From WTFY01 sp965203725 (GTDB taxonomy: Bacteria; Pseudomonadota; Gammaproteobacteria; UBA4575): a stretch of 64,000 bases of DNA. Of the stretch, positions 45,480-53,714 are shown piece by piece. Under the pieces are notes generated by a model. The model was not told the DNA's origin. It saw nothing but the letters and a program-made list of their open reading frames with translations, and searched no databases. A program made the position numbers and the translations under genes. The DNA is taken from the NCBI GenBank assembly GCA_965203725.1, contig CBDBDH010000002.1, positions 372,001-436,000 of the forward strand, in the 5' to 3' direction. Within the stretch, counting starts at the first letter, position 1. Each line of letters opens with the position of its first letter.

Positions 45480-46670
45480 ATGTCCCTGTCAAGCGTCCGA
45501 GTTCGCACTATCAAACCGGGTAGCAAGCCCAGAAAGTATTTCGACGGGCGCGGTTTGTATCTCGAGGTGGTCCCCACCGGCGGAAAGTTGTGGCGCCTGA
45601 AATATCGTTTCGATGGCAAGGAGAAGCGGCTGTCTCTTGGCACTTATCCCGATGTGTCCCTGAAAGAGGCCCGGGGCCGGCGTGATGAGGCACGCCGGCA
45701 GATAGCGGACGATATTGACCCGAGCGAGCTGCGCAAGGTGGAAAAGGCTACCCGGGCAGAACGTGTGGCCAACAGCTTTGAGACGGTAGCCTGTGAGTGG
45801 TATGCCAAACACCAGCCGAATTGGTGCGCAGGCCATTCGGAACGTGTTATCAACAGACTGCAAAAAGATGTGTTCCCCTGGATCGGTGGAAAACCGATTG
45901 CGGACATCACCGCCCCGCTCGTGCTGGAGACCATTCGGAGGATTGAGGCACGCGGTGCACTGAATACGGCTCACCGTGTACTGGGCTTCTGCAGTCAAAT
46001 ATTCCGTTACGCCATCGCCACCGGCCGGGCCACCTACAATCCATCGGGAGACTTGCGGGGGGCGTTGCCTCCAGCCAGGGGCTCTCACTTCGCAGCAGTG
46101 ACCGAGCCTGAACAGGTCGGCGAACTTCTGCGGATACTGGATGGCTATGAAGGGACGCTGACCATTCGGTGCGCGCTTCGCTTCGCACCTTTGGTGTTTG
46201 TGCGCCCAGGCGAGTTGCGCCAGGCACAGTGGAAGGATATCGATCTCGACAAGGCCGAGTGGCGTTACCTGGTTACCAAGACTGAAACCCAGCATGTCGT
46301 ACCGCTGTCCAGGCAGGCCGTTGAGATCTTGGAGGAGTTGAAGCCGCTTACCGGACGTGGCCGGTATGTGTTTCCCAGTTCAAGGACTCCCAATGGTGAC
46401 CGGGCTATGAGCAACAATACGATAGTCGGCGCGATGCGGCGCATGGGCATCGGCAAGGAGGAAATGAGCGGTCACGGCTTTCGGGCCATGGCGCGCACGA
46501 TCCTGGATGAAGTGCTGGGATTCCGGCCGGATTTCATCGAACACCAGCTTGCCCACCGGGTACGCGACCCGAACGGGCGCGCCTACAACCGCACGGCACA
46601 TTTGCCGGAACGCAAAAAGATGATGCAGGCCTGGGCGGATTATCTGGATGAACTGAGGGTTGAAGCATGA
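45480..46670 (+). CDS. P4-type tyrosine integrase (DUF4102 N-terminus)
   Basis: A 396-residue site-specific recombinase. The N-terminal arm-binding DUF4102 domain (KYFDGRGLYLEVVPTGGKLWRLKYRF; SLGTYPDVSLKEARGRRDEAR) is followed by the core-binding domain. The catalytic domain has Arg in VRPGELR, HGFRAMAR (His-x-x-Arg), the LAH histidine and the nucleophile Tyr in AYNRTAH. All key residues are present. AAAGGAG precedes the ATG. Its place beside tRNA-Val fits integration into tRNA 3' ends. Confidence 0.94.
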   Translation: MSLSSVRVRTIKPGSKPRKYFDGRGLYLEVVPTGGKLWRLKYRFDGKEKRLSLGTYPDVSLKEARGRRDEARRQIADDIDPSELRKVEKATRAERVANSFETVACEWYAKHQPNWCAGHSERVINRLQKDVFPWIGGKPIADITAPLVLETIRRIEARGALNTAHRVLGFCSQIFRYAIATGRATYNPSGDLRGALPPARGSHFAAVTEPEQVGELLRILDGYEGTLTIRCALRFAPLVFVRPGELRQAQWKDIDLDKAEWRYLVTKTETQHVVPLSRQAVEILEELKPLTGRGRYVFPSSRTPNGDRAMSNNTIVGAMRRMGIGKEEMSGHGFRAMARTILDEVLGFRPDFIEHQLAHRVRDPNGRAYNRTAHLPERKKMMQAWADYLDELRVEA

Positions 46671-46757
46671 TGGCACTCTTGTACAAATCTGTTGTAAAAG
46701 TTTTGGCAACGATATGTCAATTTATTTTGAATAACTTAAACAATCAAATAGTGACTA

Positions 46758-47501
46758 ATGACTGACCGAATACTTATAATTCTTGCTAAATCCATAAAAA
46801 AGGGTGGACACTGTATAGCTGGAAAAGAGTTGATCGAAGCAGGGAATGGAACTCAAGTTGGCAACTGGATCAGACCGGTTACCGCAGATCGTGATTCACA
46901 TGGTGCGGTGTTTGATGGGGATTGCAGGCTATCAGGTAATGGGTATGCTCAGGTATTGGATATTGTGCGTATATCTTTGGGTGATGAAGAGCCCGAACCG
47001 GGTCAACCGGAAAACATCCTTATCCAATCTGGCCAGCGATGGCAAAAACTAAGTGAATTTGATTCATTAAGGCTGAGCAATCTTGAAGACAAACCTGACG
47101 ATCTCTGGCTTGAAGATGGTGTGGGAAAGAATGTCGTCAGCGACCACTGTGGAGTCAATGTTGATGCATCGCTCTACCTCATTAAAACTACTAATCTACA
47201 TATTATTTTGAGTAAAGAATGGAACGATTTTAAGCAAAAATACCATCAGAAGATTTCTGCTGAGTTCGAATATAATAATGTCTTATATGAGCAATTTTCT
47301 ATTACTGACCCGAAAGTGAGACGTATGTTGAAAAATCAATATCCTGGAGAAGGTGAAAATCCAAATCGTATAAGATTGCGAAAAGGTGACAATTACTACC
47401 TTTGTGTGAGTTTGAGCCCAAGTTTTGGTGATGCGGGTTACCACTATAAGCTAGTTGCAACCATTTTGGATTTTGATGGTTATTTGCAACAGCATTACTG
47501 A
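46758..47501 (+). CDS. Dual-OB-like domain protein (DuOB-like), function unknown
   Basis: 247 residues, low GC. The start (RILIILAKSIKKGGHCIAGKEL...GNWIRPV) and late LRKGDNYYLCVSLSPSFGDAGYHYKLVATIL resemble proteins described as having a dual OB domain, which are found with DUF488 and DUF4326 proteins. I recall this from family resemblance and cannot verify it by search. No catalytic motif is evident, so a nucleic-acid or nucleotide-binding role is a guess. The stop is 1 base before the DUF488 start: a tight three-gene set. Confidence 0.6.
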   Translation: MTDRILIILAKSIKKGGHCIAGKELIEAGNGTQVGNWIRPVTADRDSHGAVFDGDCRLSGNGYAQVLDIVRISLGDEEPEPGQPENILIQSGQRWQKLSEFDSLRLSNLEDKPDDLWLEDGVGKNVVSDHCGVNVDASLYLIKTTNLHIILSKEWNDFKQKYHQKISAEFEYNNVLYEQFSITDPKVRRMLKNQYPGEGENPNRIRLRKGDNYYLCVSLSPSFGDAGYHYKLVATILDFDGYLQQHY

Positions 47502-47502
47502 T

Positions 47503-47943
47503 ATGAATGTTTACACTATCGGCTTTACAGGGAAGTCTGCTGAAAAGTTTTTCTCATTGCTTCGTGGTGAAGAGATTCGCAGGATGATCGATGTGCGGTT
47601 GAATAACAAATCTCAACTGGCTGGCTTTTCAAAAATGGCAGATTTAAAGTTTTTTCTGCAAGAGTTATGTGCCATGGAGTACGTCCATATTCCAAGCTTG
47701 GCCCCCACAGACGAACTCTTGAAAGCCTACAAGAAAAAACATATACCTTGGGAGGAATACGAAAGGAAGTTTCTTGACCTTATGGATATGCGATCAATAG
47801 ATGAGAAAATTGAACCATCTTTATTCCAGAATGGTTGCCTGTTATGTAGCGAACACAAGCCGCATCATTGTCATAGGCGTTTGGTGGTCGAGTATCTCAA
47901 TGACCGATGGGGTAGTTCGCTAAAAGTCAAACATTTGGCATAA
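47503..47943 (+). CDS. DUF488 family protein
   Basis: A 146-residue protein with the DUF488 start MNVYTIGFTGKSAEKFFSLL, the IDVR motif (Asp30, Arg32) and a C-terminal cysteine/histidine cluster (Cys112, Cys115, His118, His122, Cys123, His124 in GCLLCSEHKPHHCHRR). The cluster could bind a metal. The family's biochemical role is not established; it is frequent near DNA-modification and defence genes. The ATG at 47503 is chosen over 47455, which lies inside the previous gene. Confidence 0.85.
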   Translation: MNVYTIGFTGKSAEKFFSLLRGEEIRRMIDVRLNNKSQLAGFSKMADLKFFLQELCAMEYVHIPSLAPTDELLKAYKKKHIPWEEYERKFLDLMDMRSIDEKIEPSLFQNGCLLCSEHKPHHCHRRLVVEYLNDRWGSSLKVKHLA

Positions 47944-47947
47944 CGAG

Positions 47948-48553
47948 ATGTCTAGTTTACACATGCCGAACGTTTTTATTTCCTATCCGCCTGAGTTCAA
48001 GTGCTACTCAAAGTTCGAGCGGAAGGTAAGCAATATTTTGTCCTCAATGAATAGCTTTGCCGTTCTGTTTTTAGCTGACGATTGTGGATTCATAGACAAG
48101 ATATTTGAAGGTGATGCAAGAGTTAAGCATATACAAAAGTTGTCAAATGAAGATCAGGTTGAAGATAAAGCAACCCACGCGATTGTTTTTGATGACGGTC
48201 AGCATTTCCCGGAACTTTCAGTAAACTTGAAAAGCACTGGCAAAACTGTTCGGAAAGTACAAATCGTGCTTACCAGAGTAGTCAATATAGATCGCGCAGA
48301 AGAGTACGATGAATATATCGGCCGTGGATCAGATTGGGGAAATCCGTATGCGGTCGGATTTGATGGTGATCGTGATGAAGTAGTACGTAAGTTCAAGTAT
48401 GATTTTGATCGGAACTTCCTTAAGGGAGGTATCCAATTGAAAGAAAAACTAAAATTACTGTCGGGAAAACGGTTGGGTTGTCATTGCAAACCCGCGCCGT
48501 GTCATGGTGATGTACTTGCAGATTATTTAAATTCACTGGATGATGGTCTGTAG
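47948..48553 (+). CDS. DUF4326 domain protein
   Basis: 201 residues. The C-terminal half is DUF4326: RVVNIDRAEEYDEYIGRGSDWGNPY, then RLGCHCKPAPCHGDVLADYL with Cys178, Cys180, Cys185 and His186. The N-terminal 100 residues (PNVFISYPPEFKCYSKFERK...) form a separate alpha/beta region (DUF1643-like size) that I do not recognise. The Cys-x-Cys...Pro-x-x-Cys-His signature parallels that of the DUF488 neighbour. Starts 5 bases after the DUF488 stop. Confidence 0.8.
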   Translation: MSSLHMPNVFISYPPEFKCYSKFERKVSNILSSMNSFAVLFLADDCGFIDKIFEGDARVKHIQKLSNEDQVEDKATHAIVFDDGQHFPELSVNLKSTGKTVRKVQIVLTRVVNIDRAEEYDEYIGRGSDWGNPYAVGFDGDRDEVVRKFKYDFDRNFLKGGIQLKEKLKLLSGKRLGCHCKPAPCHGDVLADYLNSLDDGL

Positions 48554-48556
48554 AGC

Positions 48557-48814
48557 TTACTTAGCATTTTCCCCTTCGATTTCCTGTACGCACTGCTCCA
48601 GTTCCTTGACCCGAAGCTGGCTCTGAGACAGCATCTCGCTCTGTGCATCGAACTCGTTGCGCGTGACAAGGTCCATCCGCTGAAATGTACTTTCTGCGAA
48701 CGCGCGTACATTTTTCTCGATCCTGTCTTTGCCTTTTTTCAGATCTTTGGGGAGCATGGCATCGATCTTGTGCACTAGCTTATCCAGAATGTTGGAGTCG
48801 GGTTTAGGTTCCAC
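48557..48814 (-). CDS. ubiK: Ubiquinone biosynthesis accessory factor UbiK (YqiC/BMFP family)
   Basis: An 85-residue coiled-coil protein assisting UbiJ in ubiquinone synthesis. LDKLVHKIDAMLPKDLKKGKDRIEKNVRAFAESTFQRMDLVTRNEFDAQ is the family core and ELEQCVQEIEGENAK the C-terminal coil. The GTG start at 48814 has GGAGG 9 bases upstream. Its end is only 4 bases from the converging DUF4326 gene. As a core gene between two low-GC stretches it marks where one insertion ends and another begins. Confidence 0.85.
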   Translation of the reverse strand: MEPKPDSNILDKLVHKIDAMLPKDLKKGKDRIEKNVRAFAESTFQRMDLVTRNEFDAQSEMLSQSQLRVKELEQCVQEIEGENAK

Positions 48815-49133
48815 GGTTGAATACCTCCTTTGTATGAGTCCGGATAACAGAAAATACCAGACAGGTGTGGTATTGCCTTGTTTTCTATATTAGTCTGTAT
48901 AGTACAGGGAAGTCCAAATAAGTCCAAACAGGTTCAATCATGCAGTTTGCTCAAATTCTATGCGTGATCTTGCCAAAAAGCTGGAACTGGCTGCTTACAC
49001 TGAGAAGGAAAGCATACCTTAACAACACTAATTCTTAGCAGGATCAAATAGCGAGGATTAGCAACGGAATATCGGACAGCCTTCGAATATTTGACTCAAT
49101 TAACATGGAAAATAGCAAAGGATTTTGGAAAGT
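48815..49133. other. Intergenic region left of the HEPN-like gene
   Basis: No gene recognised. AAGTCCAAA occurs twice close together (GGAAGTCCAAATAAGTCCAAACAGG near 48910). Promoters for ubiK and the rightward gene are probably here. Confidence 0.4.
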
Positions 49134-50189
49134 ATGCAAATGTTTGTAACCCCAAAGGGGCGCGCGGGTTGGGATCAAATCTACGGCATGACAGAGAACG
49201 TCCATGCCGGGCTCGAACAGATGTTTTGGCAGGCCGCTAAACTTGATGTCTTGTCATTTGGTGTTGGCAGAACAGTCAATCATAAGGATACAGGAGACCC
49301 CAAGGTTGAATTCGATTCCCAGACACGTGAGTGCCAAGCACAAATAACTTTTCACGCAGGGCGCGCCCTGGAACTTGCAATGCACATTGTCTATGCATGC
49401 GGTGCCGACCGTATCTTGGGACGGGAATATCCAGGCGTTGATGAAAAAGATCTGCGGAAAGATCGAAAAACCCACAGCCTTGCCAGTTTATACGAACGAA
49501 TAAAGACGGCTCTCGGCGACAGAGACATGTGTAGTGCTTTTGAAGAGGTGTATCAGGAAGCACTGCACCAAGGCATCACGGACGTGTATCTTGACGACGA
49601 TTTGCGCAATTCGTACCTACTGGACAATGATCGGCCATTTATTCAACTCAACAAGCGCAGCGTAATAGACGGAGCTGAAATGACCTTGGACCATGTTGAT
49701 GGTGATCCCCTTTTTTCGGATACAGGGGAAATATCCGAATTTGAGATGCTCCCATATTCTAACTTTAATGAATTTCTGAAGAAAGCGGATGCGGTCTACT
49801 ACAAGGTTTATAGCCAAGGTCCGCGCAAAGACATGCGCTGGGCGCATTACTCTGCCCGTGACCACGAATACGGTCGTCCCTATGTGATGGTAGGCACAAA
49901 ATTCTTCGCTCGATTGGTCAAGGGTGTAGTCGAACTTTCAAGACAGCAATGGGTATGGCATCCAGAATTTCGTCGGAGATGGCACGAAAGAAGTCAATAC
50001 ACCATCGAAAAACTTGTGCACGACCATCTTATGCAGAGATTTCAGAGTGTCCCGGAATTGCCGGAGATGAAATCGGTCAAGGAGATGGAGGCATTTTGTC
50101 AGGGGACGAGAGACGGCAAGCAATTTCGACAGCCACAAGCATATCAAAATCTGCACAAGAAGCTTCAACTACATTCAAAAGTTTCATAG
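49134..50189 (+). CDS. HEPN-like protein, function unknown
   Basis: About 351 residues from the ATG at 49134 (a TTG 9 bases earlier is possible). I do not recognise the family. The segment FHAGRALELAMHIVYACG with the downstream RKDRKTHSLASLYERI resembles HEPN/AbiV-type proteins. Arg108-x5-His114 fits the RX4-6H motif of HEPN RNases. No transmembrane part. A small overlapping frame follows. Candidate defence or RNA-binding protein; this is inference from a short motif. Confidence 0.55.
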   Translation: MQMFVTPKGRAGWDQIYGMTENVHAGLEQMFWQAAKLDVLSFGVGRTVNHKDTGDPKVEFDSQTRECQAQITFHAGRALELAMHIVYACGADRILGREYPGVDEKDLRKDRKTHSLASLYERIKTALGDRDMCSAFEEVYQEALHQGITDVYLDDDLRNSYLLDNDRPFIQLNKRSVIDGAEMTLDHVDGDPLFSDTGEISEFEMLPYSNFNEFLKKADAVYYKVYSQGPRKDMRWAHYSARDHEYGRPYVMVGTKFFARLVKGVVELSRQQWVWHPEFRRRWHERSQYTIEKLVHDHLMQRFQSVPELPEMKSVKEMEAFCQGTRDGKQFRQPQAYQNLHKKLQLHSKVS

Positions 50190-50386
50190 AGACGACGCAT
50201 CCGGGCAGCACCAATGCGAGTTGCTTCGGGCTGCATCATCCCTTAAAGGTAATCGTGCGGTTCAGTGAACAGTCCACGCCAATAACGAAAAGAGAGCTTC
50301 CCAAAATTCCCGATAAACCGGAAAATATTGAAAAGATGATTATGCAAAGCCCTCTAAAAAAGGATTGGAATTATCTCAAGGAATGA
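50096..50386 (+). CDS. Small protein overlapping the HEPN-like gene
   Basis: A 96-residue frame starting with TTG at 50096, four bases after GGAGG, and overlapping the preceding gene by about 94 bases. The downstream part (SCFGLHHPLKVIVRFSEQST...PENIEKMIMQSPLKKDW) has coherent composition, and no other frame covers 50190-50386. It may be a real small partner protein. Alternatively it is the continuation of the preceding gene after a frameshift. Confidence 0.45.
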   Translation: MSGDERRQAISTATSISKSAQEASTTFKSFIETTHPGSTNASCFGLHHPLKVIVRFSEQSTPITKRELPKIPDKPENIEKMIMQSPLKKDWNYLKE

Positions 50387-50505
50387 TCGGGGTTGGACAA
50401 ATAGTATATTATTTCCCCAGTTTTTTACGCCTTGGTGAAACAGTTGAATCAATTTCTGCCTATCCAATCATTTTGTGACGTCATTCCCCATTGGTGTCAG
50501 CCATA

Positions 50506-52743
50506 ATGGGTAATCAAACTTGCGCTTCTACAATTTGGTCAGAAAAAGACCAAATACAAAGTTCGCAACAGTCCTTCCCAAATCCAGATGTGGCAACAGT
50601 TTCTATAGTACCTATGTCTGGTCCTAGAGCACTCGAAGATGACACTTTTCCCTTTGCAGGACTTAGCGATATTGCAGAAGCTGAAAGCTGGCGCAAAGAA
50701 ATTAATCGGCCTCCATATCACATGCATAAGTGGTGGGCGCAACGCCTTGGTACAGTTTTTCGTGCAATTGTCATTGGGGCCTTCGCGCCTGCAGGCGCAA
50801 ACATTCTTGATCTTTTCTATAAGCCAATTCGAATCAAGGATGCTGTAGTTTTCGATCCCTTTATGGGAAGCGGAACAACAATTGGTGAAGCCTGCAAGGT
50901 CGGCGCGCGCGCAATTGGACGCGACATCAATCCCATAGCCCATTTTCTGGTTCGAAATGCATTTGCTTCACATGACCGTAAAGCGATTCTCTCAACCTAC
51001 TCATCAATTGAGCATGATGTTGCTGAGGAAGTGTGCCGCTACTACCGTACAACCTTGTCAAGCGGTACTAGCGTCGATGTTTTGTATTACTTTTGGGTCA
51101 AGGTAGTTAGCTGTCCTAATTGTGATTCTCCTGTTGACTTGTTTTCTTCACGTATTTTTGCACGACATGCCTATCCAAAGAAATTTGCCGCAGCACGCTC
51201 TGTTTGTCCTACATGTGGTGGCATCAATAAGGTTCACGTTCACTCCTGTAAAGTATGCTGTGACACATGTGGTGAAATTTACAATCCCCAGCTTGGCTCA
51301 GCTCAAGGGCAAAGAGCTACTTGTCCAGTCTGCTCACATACCTTTCCAATAGCTAAGACAATTAGAGAAACTCGAATTCCACCTAGGCATCGGCTGTACG
51401 CTAAGCTCGTTTTAATGCCGGACGGCAGCAAGATGTACATGGCTGCGGATAGGGAAGATAGAGCGCTATACGACGATGCACAGTCGGCGTTAGCCAAGGC
51501 CAATAATGCGTACCCGCTGGCTGAGATCCAACCTGGCTACAACACCAACCAAGTCCTAGGGTACAACTACCGACATTGGCACGAAATGTTTAATGACCGT
51601 CAGTTGTTGTGTCTCTCCATACTTGCGGCACGAATTAGAAGCATTGAATCTCCTAGATTGCGGGAGCTTTTTGTGTGTCTGTTGTCAGGTACTTTGGAAT
51701 TTTACAATATGTTCGCGTCATACAAGGGTGAAGGTACAGGCGCTGTTAGACACATGTTTGCACATCACATCCTTAAGCCGGAACGGATGCCTTTAGAAGC
51801 TAATCTTTGGGGTACACCTAAAAGCTCGGGAGCATTTTCGACACTATTTGCGAGTAGAGTATTACGTGCCTTGGACTATGCGGATAATCCTTTTGAGATT
51901 TATCCTAGTAAACTCAACGGAACCAAAAGGAATCAAAAGATATATGGTCTTTCGCAAAAAATTGGCTTCTCAATCGCCGAAGACTATTCAACTTTTCTTA
52001 ACAGCCATCATGTTTACTTGTCCTGTGGTGACTCAGGAAAGACGGACCTTCCAGATAGAGCGGTAGATGCTGTTATTACCGATCCGCCGTTTTTCGATAA
52101 TGTCCATTATTCGCAACTCGCTGATTTCTTCTATGTTTGGCAACAACATATTCTTGATGGAAACTCACCACATACAACATCGACAACCCGTAGCGAGCGG
52201 GAGGTGCAACATTCCGTAGCAAGTACCTTTACAGAGCGTTTGATTTCTGTCTTGAGAGAGGTACACCGAGTTCTGAGAGACGATGGCATTCTAGCCTTCA
52301 CGTATCATCATTCCCGTCCTGAGGGATGGTCGGCTGTCCTTATAGCGCTTTTAGAAAGCGACTTCAGGATTACGGCGGCGCATCCGATAAAGTCGGAAAT
52401 GTCTGTTGCTATGCCAAAGCATCAAGCTAAGGAGCCTATCAATCTTGATATAGTTATTGTCTGTCGTAAGGAATTGAGTTTTGCAGCGCATGTTAACGGC
52501 GACAATATATGGAAGTTGGTTTCATCAGTTGCAGCGAATCAGGTAAAACGCCTCAGCGGATCGGGTAGGCCACTTAGTCAAGGAGACATACGGGTGATTA
52601 TCATGGCGCAATTAATTAGACAGCTCTCAGCTTTTGGCAACAAAAGAGAAGCATTGCTTGTACTTGAAGCTTCTGCTGATCAAATAAAGGCACTAATAGT
52701 TAAGCTTCATGTCGGTAGCGCGGATAGTAGGCTTCACAACTAA
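50506..52743 (+). CDS. DNA methyltransferase (N4/N6 type) with zinc-ribbon insertion
   Basis: 745 residues from the ATG at 50506. Motif I is VVFDPFMGSGTTIGEACK with GRDINP, and the catalytic motif is TDPPFFDNVHYSQLADFFY. Between them lies a Cys-rich insertion with several CxxC pairs (CPNCDS, CPTCGG, CKVCCDTCGE, CPVCSH), likely zinc ribbons for DNA recognition. An N-terminal HKWWAQRLGTVFRAI recalls DUF1156-type methylases. The endonuclease-like gene starts 13 bases after the stop, which makes a restriction-modification pair. Confidence 0.88.
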   Translation: MGNQTCASTIWSEKDQIQSSQQSFPNPDVATVSIVPMSGPRALEDDTFPFAGLSDIAEAESWRKEINRPPYHMHKWWAQRLGTVFRAIVIGAFAPAGANILDLFYKPIRIKDAVVFDPFMGSGTTIGEACKVGARAIGRDINPIAHFLVRNAFASHDRKAILSTYSSIEHDVAEEVCRYYRTTLSSGTSVDVLYYFWVKVVSCPNCDSPVDLFSSRIFARHAYPKKFAAARSVCPTCGGINKVHVHSCKVCCDTCGEIYNPQLGSAQGQRATCPVCSHTFPIAKTIRETRIPPRHRLYAKLVLMPDGSKMYMAADREDRALYDDAQSALAKANNAYPLAEIQPGYNTNQVLGYNYRHWHEMFNDRQLLCLSILAARIRSIESPRLRELFVCLLSGTLEFYNMFASYKGEGTGAVRHMFAHHILKPERMPLEANLWGTPKSSGAFSTLFASRVLRALDYADNPFEIYPSKLNGTKRNQKIYGLSQKIGFSIAEDYSTFLNSHHVYLSCGDSGKTDLPDRAVDAVITDPPFFDNVHYSQLADFFYVWQQHILDGNSPHTTSTTRSEREVQHSVASTFTERLISVLREVHRVLRDDGILAFTYHHSRPEGWSAVLIALLESDFRITAAHPIKSEMSVAMPKHQAKEPINLDIVIVCRKELSFAAHVNGDNIWKLVSSVAANQVKRLSGSGRPLSQGDIRVIIMAQLIRQLSAFGNKREALLVLEASADQIKALIVKLHVGSADSRLHN

Positions 52744-52756
52744 CAGGAATTAATTT

Positions 52757-53506
52757 GTGGCTAACGTATCTGCAATATTCAAGAATTGCGTTTATGCAAT
52801 CCGTGACGATGAACTAATCCAGCGCGAGGTACAAACTGATAAGGAGTTTCCCTTTCAGAACTGGTTCAGGAATCGGTTGGATCAAATGGATATTAGATAC
52901 GATCTTCCTGAACGAAATACGTATCCAGATTTTCGCTTAGTTCATTTTTCAGAGGGCTACGAGATCAAGGGATTGGCTTATCCAGGGCGTGAGGCGAGTT
53001 ACGACTCTAACAGTCAAGTTCCCTGTGGTGAGCACAATGGACGGGTAATTTACTATGTTTTTGGCAGGTATCCAAAGGATCCAGACGGAAATAAATATCC
53101 AGTGTTTGATTTAGTGATTTGCCACGGAAGCTTTCTTAATGCGGACAATGAGTATGTGCACAAGAACAAGAGTTTTCGTGGATTTGGCACATATGGCGAT
53201 ATTCTAGTGCGAGACAGAAAGATGTATGTCTGCCCTACACCTTTCGCACTGGTGGAAGGAGTAGCACACCGACGCACATTAATTTTGCCAGCGGAGCATT
53301 CGATTGATTGTGAGTTGGTTGAAGTCAGCACACTGGTCCGTCGAGAAGTTGATTTGATGGTTGTTGCCTACCGTTTTGATCTCCAAACCAACGAACTTGA
53401 GACAAGTGAGGTGCCAAATCCAAGTGCAGGGCGTGAGCATGAATTTAAGGCTTATAGAGTTGAAGGTGACCCCATTGATTTAATTTCGTTGTCTGAACCG
53501 GGCTAG
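52757..53506 (+). CDS. PD-(D/E)XK restriction endonuclease, partner of the methylase
   Basis: A 249-residue protein with Pro57-Asp58 in NTYPDFRLVHF and Glu69-Ile-Lys71 in YEIKGLAYPG, the classic PD-x10-ExK arrangement of restriction enzymes. A GTG start at 52757, 13 bases after the methylase stop, has AGGAA upstream. Low GC like its neighbour. No specific recognition sequence can be deduced. The endonuclease call rests on motif plus gene pairing; it may belong to the NgoPII/NotI-like diversity. Confidence 0.75.
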   Translation: MANVSAIFKNCVYAIRDDELIQREVQTDKEFPFQNWFRNRLDQMDIRYDLPERNTYPDFRLVHFSEGYEIKGLAYPGREASYDSNSQVPCGEHNGRVIYYVFGRYPKDPDGNKYPVFDLVICHGSFLNADNEYVHKNKSFRGFGTYGDILVRDRKMYVCPTPFALVEGVAHRRTLILPAEHSIDCELVEVSTLVRREVDLMVVAYRFDLQTNELETSEVPNPSAGREHEFKAYRVEGDPIDLISLSEPG

Positions 53507-53714
53507 TAGTTATGAGGCTGCCTTGTCCACATTCAGTAGGACTAGAAAATAAAATTTTGCAGGGCGAGGAATCACTGATTAAATCCTATCGGTAGTAAAT
53601 GATTGCAGTTTTGCAGTAACAAGGCACTGATTAGGATAGGGCATGGTCCTGTGAGTGCAGGCTTTGAGGCTTGGCCTGAGGATCGTTGCCCTGGAACGTA
53701 GAGGAGACATGGTT

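Larger units (their letters stand above)
45248..53600. mobile_element. Genomic island downstream of tRNA-Val
   Basis: A P4-type integrase next to a tRNA 3' end is followed by DNA of conspicuously lower GC until about 53.6 kb. The cargo includes a dual-OB-like/DUF488/DUF4326 trio, a HEPN-like protein and a methylase-endonuclease pair. The core-type gene ubiK sits at 48.6 kb, so this may be two adjacent islands. I could not find a second copy of the tRNA-Val 3' end, so the right boundary is approximate. Confidence 0.5.

Noticed and set aside
48815..49124. Transposon ends around the AAGTCCAAA repeats
   Set aside because: Only two short copies close together and no transposase nearby.
45248..53700. 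Second copy of the tRNA-Val 3' end marking the island's right end
   Set aside because: No matching GGTTCGAATCC...CGCGCCT sequence was found by eye; a shorter att core could have been missed.
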